In this document: in pieces, positions 52,601 to 61,800 of the stretch
Layout: every line of letters begins with the position of its first letter
Position numbering within the stretch: the stretch's first letter is position 1
Assembly (NCBI GenBank): GCA_963662175.1
Contig: OY759215.1
Location: 9,785,079 to 9,849,078, forward strand
DNA: 64,000 nt
From: Aradus depressus
Taxonomy: Eukaryota; Arthropoda; Insecta; Hemiptera; Aradidae
Reading direction: 5' to 3'
The notes under the pieces: model-generated
Databases searched by the model: none
What the model was told of the DNA's origin: nothing
The model's input: the letters and a program-made list of their open reading frames with translations, nothing else
Translations under genes and position numbers: made by a program

Positions 52601-55600
52601 TTTCACACCCTCATGAACCATGTCTGTACAAGATTGGTCCGAATCTATTGATGTTCGTGTAATGATCAAGGAGTATAGATCTAAAACCAATTGTGTTGTT
52701 GAAAGTTGTTTTAGCTTAGTTATCAAATCCCTTTTTGAAATAAAATTGAAAGTTTTTTGGAAGTTGTCTGAATGTGTGTGTGTGTGTGCATGAGTTAGTA
52801 AAAGAATTTTGGATGAACGTTAGCTCCTGAACGGATGATGTACCTATAAACTTGAAATTTCAAATCTGTTACTCATTCACGCTAACTTAGAAATGACAAG
52901 ATTTTTACGAAGTTGAAAAAAAGGCCACTTCCCATTTTCGGCATAACTGCATTTTTGCATATCGCATAGAAATTTTACTTAAATCAAAAAAATTCTTCAA
53001 ATAAAACTAATAGAGGAAACTGAAAGACACGTTTCACTACTTTTTTCTCATATATCGTCTGATTTAGGAAATATTTGACAAAAACTATCCTCATTTGCCG
53101 GATTCCATTTTTTACATATTTTCCAAATTAGTGCGAAAACGGTGAGCCCTATCCAAAAATTAGACCTTACTAGAAATATTCCTTAAATAAATCATTGTTA
53201 TAATCTCAGATAAGACAAAAGGGAACCAAATCGAAACTTTCCAAATAATGCGGAATGGATTTGTTGTTACAACATTCTTCAAGGATCAGCTCGGGTTTCA
53301 CCCAAGTAATGCTATCAAAATTAGATATTTCACATTTTCTTAAACATTTGTCAAGCCATTTCTATTTTCATTAATATCGGAGCAAAACGTGGACAACGTT
53401 ATGTAATAAAATTTCTACCACAATTTTGTAAATATTGGTCATATCAATAAAATAATCCCCAAAAAAGTTGTAGAGAATTTTCACCAAATAAAAAAGATAT
53501 TAAAGTATGCCAAATAGATGTCATCACTCTTAAATCTTAAAAGGAAGTATACTCAAGTGTAGATGACCTCTTCAGGGGCTGTGAGGAGCGTGGAGATGAG
53601 CGCCAGAGCTGCCAGGGTGAGTCTCTTGTTGGTCGTCTTCTTCTCATAGCCTATCTCTGTCCGGCCATATTGTCCAGTCACCGGAAGAAAGAAGTTGACG
53701 AGCCGGCGGAGGAACAGCTTCTTCCCAGAGTCCGCACTCCGTCTTAGGGTGTCTTCGTATCTCTAGTACAGAGAAACATTAAAGTAAATAAACATGACAA
53801 TCCAAGTTCATTGTGATAGGTAGAATCAGAATAGTGTTACTATCTTGTTGTTTTTTTCTTATACTTTCAGTATGTCTGTCTCTTTGTATGAGACTGGAAC
53901 TTCGTGAGCGCTCTAACGCAGAAACGATTGTAGCTATGAACATGAAATTTGGAATGGGAAGTCACCTGGGCTAGCTTATATCTGATTAACTTGTAGCCGA
54001 AATCAGACGAAAATTAAGAGCTTACTTCGGGGCCTAAGTTCACTTTACAGGATATCGCTTATATTTTTGACTTTCAACAATTTTAACTATCTTTAAAAAA
54101 AGTTGTAGAGAATACTGAAATACTCATTTTACTTGGAATAGGGGAGTCGCGACCCGTACTTCGAACGGTCAACACGTACTATAAGTCCCTCTGTTAGAAA
54201 AAGTCTTAAAAGTTCAGTTTTTTGTTTTTTTTTTGTTAAATTTTTGTTGACTTTGTTATTTTTGTTGGTTTTCTTAATCAAGATGAGTTTTTTTTTTTTT
54301 TGTTTATCGTGAGTACATTTTAACATTCATATTTTATTTTGGAGTGTTTTCGTCTTTGGAGGCTTTGCAAGTTGGTTCCTGCTAAGTAGGGAGAAAATCA
54401 TATAGTAAGTGCATATAGACAGACCTTCAGAACATCAGCCACGGCGGTCTAGTGGTCAGCCCGTCAGCCTGTAGTTCTCCGGGACTAGGTTCGATACTCG
54501 TCACGACCTTAACTTTTTTTTTTCTATTATTTTTTTATTTATTTATTTTTTTTGTTTGTTTATTCATTATTTTATTAAGATATACAAATTCACTTAATAT
54601 GAACATTTTTAAATGTCTCTGTCTGACCTAAGTGACACCGACTTCCTACCAGCCAGAACGAAGTCGAGAATGGCAAAAGGTAAAAAAAATTCGGGCAAGA
54701 GACCACGCTCAGCAGAGCAGTACTCACCTCGTAAGACCAAAAAAGATGGCAACCTTACCCAGCCAAACAGTCCTGAGAAGACAGGAGGCCCAGTAGCATC
54801 TACCTCCGATATGGGAACAGCAGGCTCTCAGCCAAGCGGCATCAGCCGCATCACATCGACCATCACACCCGCCATCGACACCAGCAATAGGTTTCAGCCA
54901 CTGTCCAATCTCCAACAGGAAGATATGGTCGTCAGCGAACCCAAACCTCCCCGGCCTCCACCCATATTTCTCAGGGGAGTTAGCAATTTCAAAGCCCTTT
55001 GTCAGACCCTCACCAGAATCCTTGGTCCAGGAAACTTCCAGTGCATATCAAGAGTGGCTGACCTCAAGGTAATGACCAACAGCTCGGATGGGTATCGGTC
55101 TCTCGTCCGATACGCGCGGGAAAATAAGTATGATTTTCATACTTATCAACTCAAAGAGGACAAGGCGTATAGAGTGGTTCTGAGGGGGATCCACTACAGC
55201 ACTCCTGTTGAAGACATTAAGTCCGAGCTGGAGGAGCTGAACTTTTCAGTCAGGAGTGTAATTAATGCACTCCATCCCACCAGTAAGACTCCACTGCCTC
55301 TGTTCTTTGTGGACCTAGAGCCAGGGGACAATAACCCTGAAATCTTCAACCTGAAGACACTGGTTCACACGAGGATAAAGGTAGAGGAACCCAGAAAGAA
55401 AAAGGAAATTGTACAGTGCCACCGTTGTCAAGAGTTTGGGCACACCAAGAACAACTGCGGCCATCAAGCACGTTGCGTGAAGTGTGTAGGCTCTCACCCA
55501 ACGAACCTCTGTACCAAAAAAGACAGAAGCACTCCAGCAAAATGTGTTTTGTGTGCCGGTGACCACCCTGCGAACTACCGTGGATGTGAGGCCCACAAAG

Positions 55601-58600
55601 AGTATCGAATGAGGCAGCAGAATCTGGTCAAACCTCTGGAGCCTAGAAAAACTAACCAACCCACGCCGCCAACTGGAGCCAGCCACTACCCTCAATTAGT
55701 CAGGAGGATGTCGACAGCTGAAGAAGTCGCCCCACCGCAGCCACAGCAGCAGCATCGCCCAGAACCCTCCTCCAGCTACGCTACCGCCACTGGTGCCGCG
55801 CCTGGCCTCAATTACCACACCTTATCCCATATCCCTCCTCCCCCCTCAACCGCCGATATCACCTCCCTCCTCAACTCCTTCTTCTCCCAATTCCAGAACC
55901 TTATCACCCCTCTCATCACTCTCCTCACCAGATTAGTGAGTGGCAACATTTCCCTTCCTAATCCATGAATCCCCAGACGCAAAACTCCTTAACCCTCATT
56001 CTTTGGAATGCCAATGGTATAACCAGACATACCAACGAACTCGACTTAATCTTACATGAAAAAAGAATCGACATTGCTCTCATTACGGAAACTCACCTTA
56101 CGGACAAAACTAACTTCTTTATTACTGACTATATAACTCACCGAACTGACCATCCAGACAACACGGGCCATGGCGGCACTGCGGTCCTAGTCCGAAAGTC
56201 CTTATCCCATCATCCCCTAAGCAACATATCTTCTGATTCCCTTCAGTCGACAGCTATATCCCTCAAATCCCATCATTTTCAGATGTCTATTGCAGCTGTG
56301 TATTGTCCTCCTAATAAAAGAATTTCCCTACAACAATTCCAAGCCTTCTTCCAGTCCCTCGGCCCTACATTCCTTGCAGGTGGCGACTACAACGCGAAGC
56401 ACCAACAGTGGGGCTGCCGTGTCTCCAACCCACGTGGCACTGTCCTTCTCAACACCATCCTTTCATCCTCCCTCAAGTGCATATCCCCTCCCGAGCCGAC
56501 GTATTGGCCAACATCCCGTGCCAAACTTCCCGATATCCTCGACATATTTGTCACCTCCCACCTCCCGTCCATCCATTCCGATATTTATTCCCTTCATGAC
56601 CTATCCTCTGACCATAGTCCTGTCTTGCTCGTTCTCGACATCCGTCCTTTTACTGTTCCTCCTAAACCTAGCCTTATTACTGGACCTGTTGACTGGACAA
56701 AATTTCGAAACTTACTAGACGAACAAATAGACTTAAAAATCCCTCTAAAAACCAAAGACGACATTGACAGAGCAGTAGAACAGTTTACACATCTCATAGA
56801 TACATCTATAAAAAACAGTACAATTCGTGTCATCAACAGGCCTTACTTCCTCACCCCCAGCATGCCCCTACACATTCGAAAATTGATAACTGACAAACGA
56901 CGAGCAAGAGCATTATGGCAACGGACTAGGTACCCCAGCGACAAAACACACCTCAACAACTTGACTAACACACTGAAGAAGGAACTGCAGCAGATGCGAA
57001 ACTTGCAATACGAACAGTACACACAGACTATGAATGAAAACAGAACATCTCTTTGGACAGCGACGAAAAGGCTACTTTCCTATAAAAATTCCTCCCGTCC
57101 TCTCCGTCATGATGACGGCTCTTGGGCCAAGTCTGATGAAGAGAAATCCAACATGTTTGCTTCCCATCTTACTGAAATATTTACTCCTCACCCCGATATT
57201 GTTGATCCCCATCATTCTTCATCAGTCGAAAGCGAGCTAGACAATCCACTTCCCCTTTCTCCCCCTCCTAAGTGCTTCCATCCTTCAGACGTAAAATACA
57301 CAATTCAACACCTTCCCAAAAAGAAAGCCCCTGGTTATGATTTAATTACCTCCCCTATTTTGAAAAACCTCCCCAAGAAATCCATTATTTTCCTTACCTA
57401 CATTTACAACTCCATCCTCCGTACCACTCATTTCCCAAGCCCCTGGAAGCACTCTGTCATAAAAATGATAGCCAAACCAAACAAGCCCTCCCATCAACCC
57501 AGTTCCTACAGACCTATCAGCCTCCTTCCTCTTCTAGGAAAAGTTTTTGAAAAACTATTTCTAAGGAGAATCCTTTCCATACTGGATGGTCAAAACATCA
57601 TCCCTGATCATCAGTTTGGTTTCCGAAAACACCACTCAACCATACATCAGTGCCATCGCGTTGTAGACATCATTGCATCTACCCTGGAGCAAAAGCAGTA
57701 TTGCTCGGCGGCCTTTCTCGACGTTGAACAAGCGTTTGACAGAGTTTGGCACCCGGGCTTGCTGTGGAAGCTCAAAGCAGTCCTTCCCTTCACATTCTTC
57801 CTAATCCTAAAATCTTACCTTTCTGAAAGAACCTTTTGTGTAAGCCAGGGTCTTGCCCTTTCTCCCGCGTCCCCACAAAATGCTGGCGTTCCACAAGGTA
57901 GTATCCTGGGTCCTATCCTCTACACAATATACACAGCTGATATCCCCACCCATCCATCAACACAACTCCACACCTTTGCAGATGATACTGCAATCCTCTC
58001 TCCTCATCCCGACCCTGTCCTATCATCCAGACACCTACAAGAACACCTGATAACCCTTCAGTCCTGGTACAAAAAGTGGAGAGTGAAGGTGAACGACACA
58101 AAATCAGTTCACATCGTCTTCACCCTTCGTCGAAAATATACCTGCCCTCCAGTGTACCTTAACAAAAATCCCATCCCTTTAAAAAACGAAGTCCGCTATC
58201 TAGGCCTCATACTCGACAAACGACTAACTTGGAATCCTCACACGAGACTGAAAAGACAAGAAATGAACAGACGTTATAAACTTCTACTACGACTGCTAGA
58301 CAAAAGATCCAAACTAACTTTGACAACAAAACGACTTATATACAACTCAATACTCAAACCTATGTGGACTTACGGACTTGAACTCTGGGGTTCTGCCAAG
58401 GCTTCCAATCTCCAGCGCATCCAATCCCTTCAATCCAAAATCCTTCGTACAATAGCCAATGCTCCTTACTACGTCTCCAACAAAACCCTTCACACTGACC
58501 TTAATGTACCTTTCATTACTGAAGTCGCTAAATGCAAATACAAAAAATTATTTTCCCTTCTTGGTTCCCACAATAATCCTCTGGTCCGTGCCCTCCATTC

Positions 58601-58824
58601 TGCCGTACTTCCCCAACGACGGCTTAAGCGTCAATGGCCTAGAGACCTCCTTAGCAGCAGCAGTGACAGTGACAGTGATTAGTTACAAATGAGAGAAAAT
58701 CAGTGACTAGGAAGTGTCACCACTGGGTGATTTCTCCCCTCATGACATTTTGACATTGCCATTATGTCTGTATTAGCATATTTGCTTGTTGTATATATTT
58801 TTATACAGTTGTAAATATCACTTT

Positions 58825-58862
<38 letters not shown>

Positions 58863-61800
58863 TGGAATAGGTTTTTTTTTCGAAGGTCTACAAAAAACCG
58901 TCCTAAAATGTCGTCTATTAACTAGTTAATTTCTTTAGAAGTTAGCTAGGTTAGTCCAATAGAAAACGATTTTCCTTATTATAGCTAAAGTGGCCTCAGA
59001 ATTGATATAAGACCGAAGTTAGAGCGCCCCAAAGAATATAAAATAATTTTCAGTAGGAAATATTTCAAAGTAATGTTCAAAATTATATCCATAATTAAAG
59101 TATCAAGAATTATAAAATATTATTTTTATAATTGCCAGTTTTTTTATTTAAAAGGATAAAAATTAAGAAAAAAATGCAGCCTATGCAAAACAAAGATCGG
59201 GACACATTGGCGCCACTTTGAGCTCTCCCTCCCAGGGAGTATGAGATCCAGGACAAGACAGACAAAGGTCCTGGCAGTTTGGGATCATAACTGTATAATA
59301 GATTGAAATTTCAACGCTAAAATACGTTTTAAGGTCATTTGAGCACTATTTTGACTGTTGTTCCATGCTGTCTATGCCATACATGGACATCTGTGTGAGT
59401 ACTAACCCAAAAACAAAGAACCAATAAACTTAAATTCTAAAAGAAGAGAATAAATCAATTATTCCAACTTGGATCTGATTCGATTTTGGGCGATATATGA
59501 TGAAAGCTAAGCAAACTTTATTTAGACGCCTTACTAGATCTTCACTAATATCTCTTATATTTGTAAATTGAATAAAGAAATTAGTCGAATAATAACTGAA
59601 AAGACAATTAAAAGGAACTTTTAATATAAGAAAATGTTTTTTTAAAGTCAGGTTTAGGAGGTATATGCCGAAAACCGTCTTGATTTGCCCATATAAATTT
59701 TGTTTTTTTGACCTTTTAATTTCTGACCGATTACGTAACTAACTTCCTCTATACTTCGTTCAGCTGAGGAAGTACAATAAGAAGGATATATTATCAAGGG
59801 CTGAAATAAAAGCATAAGTTGGCTCCCAATATCTCACACATATACAAAATAAAATGAGCAAAGACTGAAAAATAGTATAGCAAGTTTAAAATTATGTAAA
59901 GAGAAACATATTTTACGTTGAGAACTGCACGGATCACGTCCCAATTCCAGTTATAGGGATCCTTAATGATGAGGACACCCGACTCCTTTATCGCCTCGTC
60001 ACAGTTACAGCATAACTGGGAAACAATAAAACATAAACATATCTACAATAATATACTATTTATAATATATAAATGAAATTGATAAAGAAGCCGCGGCTTA
60101 GGGTACAGTGTAGGGGTCTGATGAGCGCCACTGGAGAGACACCACAGATGAGTTCGTAACGTGGTCCAATATGGTTGTTAGATAGCACAAAAGTTAAAGA
60201 AGGTTATTCTTATACCATGATATTGGTTAGTTGCTCTCTTTCGTCACTCTCGTTGACACGAGCCCGAGACTCTACTGTGCCACTCCTAAATTTTGCCTAC
60301 CTAGATTTGTTCACTTAGTATAGAAGTACCCGATATCCAAACGCTCGGGACCATCGCTTATCGTTCCGTCCAAAAGACGGCGTGCACCCAGATAAAAAAC
60401 CTAAGGCCCTCGGTCGGGTTTCGAACCCGCGATCTTGAGCTCAATAGGCTAGCACGCTACCTCTGAGCTACCGGGGTCCTCATTGGTTTTGAGATTTCAA
60501 CGTAAAATTCGTTTTGAGGTCATATGAACGCTATTTTGACCGTTGTATTGATGCTGTCTGTTTCATATATGAACAAACCCAGTCATTTTTATAGCAAAAC
60601 GTTAGATTCAAGTATGAAAAAGATAGGACTGGCAGAGTCGAGAGGATTATATAAACTAACTGACACCACACATGAAATTGACTTGTATTTAAGATTCGTA
60701 ACCTTCATTTAGTTCATAAGCGGCTCACGATTGAAAACCTGGAGTAATCGAAAAATGGTTGACAAGATATCTGTAAAAAAAAAACTTACAATTTTCGGTA
60801 GTTTCTCGTTGGCGACGTGAGTCCCTTTCAGCCACGAGATGAGATGTGCCAGATAAAGAGAGGGGGCTGGAGGTTTCTTGTGAAGACAGGACATGGCCAA
60901 TATGGCGGAGAGCGCTCGTCCCTGAGCCTCCTTGCTCACCTCAGCTGAGTACCACTTGTCACATCTAACCAACATCATTTTAAATGTTAAAATAATTATA
61001 CAATAACTAGCAAATATTACTTCGGTGGCAAGATAAAATGTATAAGCCCGAAATAAAATATTATAGAAATTATATAGGCCAATTATGAATTAGGCCATGA
61101 GCGAAGTCATGTCCTCGTTAAAGTCTCCTTCCTACCTTAGGTAACTAAACCTGGGTAGACAAAATGTAGGACTACCACTCCAGAGTCGGGCTCATGTCCA
61201 CCAGATTGACGAAAGAGCACTCTGGTAATAGGCAGTATGATCTCGTAGTTTAAGCCCGGGCATGAGTCACAATAACATAAAAACAAATAAAAAAGTAACA
61301 ACTATATTTAGTCTAGAAAGTGCGCCAGGCTGTATGTATTAATGTGTAGAAACCTTGACCAATAAAAAGAGAGAGATCAGACTGGTCGATAAAACTAACT
61401 CAAAAAATTTCTATCAAACTTTCGGCACTGCGTATATCTTCTAAATAATATAATAAAAAAAACTATATTTTGGCTAAGCAAAAACCTACATCATAAGAGA
61501 AAATACCGAATGTACTCCCATATAATTTATGTAATTTGTGAAATAGACAATATTTTTAAAAAATATTAGTTTTTCTTTATATTTTTTAGGTTGTTATTAG
61601 CTATTTACACAACATCTATGGCCATGGGAGGGAGTTCTATCTATGAAATATAACTCCCGGATGGGACTCGAATCCGCAACCATTGTGAGCACTTTGACAA
61701 GCTGATCCCTGTATCTGCTTCCCCTCTCCCCTTTTACCGATCGGTATCTAAGTTTTGTGTATGTACAATTTGTTAAGTGTCATTAATAACATCGTTATAG

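Larger units (their letters stand above)
54143..58860 (+). mobile_element. Full-length jockey-clade non-LTR retrotransposon
   Basis: Flanked by a perfect duplication of cttggaatagg (54132-54142 and 58861-58871). It has a 5' UTR of about 470 bp, two intact ORFs, a 3' UTR and a poly(A) run of about 31 nt (58830-58860). It lies in a rictor intron, antisense to rictor. An intact structure with perfect duplications indicates recent insertion and possible competence. The element is much richer in C/G in its coding part than the host introns. Confidence 0.93.

Noticed and set aside
54436..54512. A true tRNA gene
   Set aside because: Box A and box B are present but the acceptor stem does not pair and the T stem has a mismatch; it is tRNA-derived only.
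60709..60978. Minus-strand ORF as an independent small gene
   Set aside because: It is a rictor exon read through into the flanking introns.
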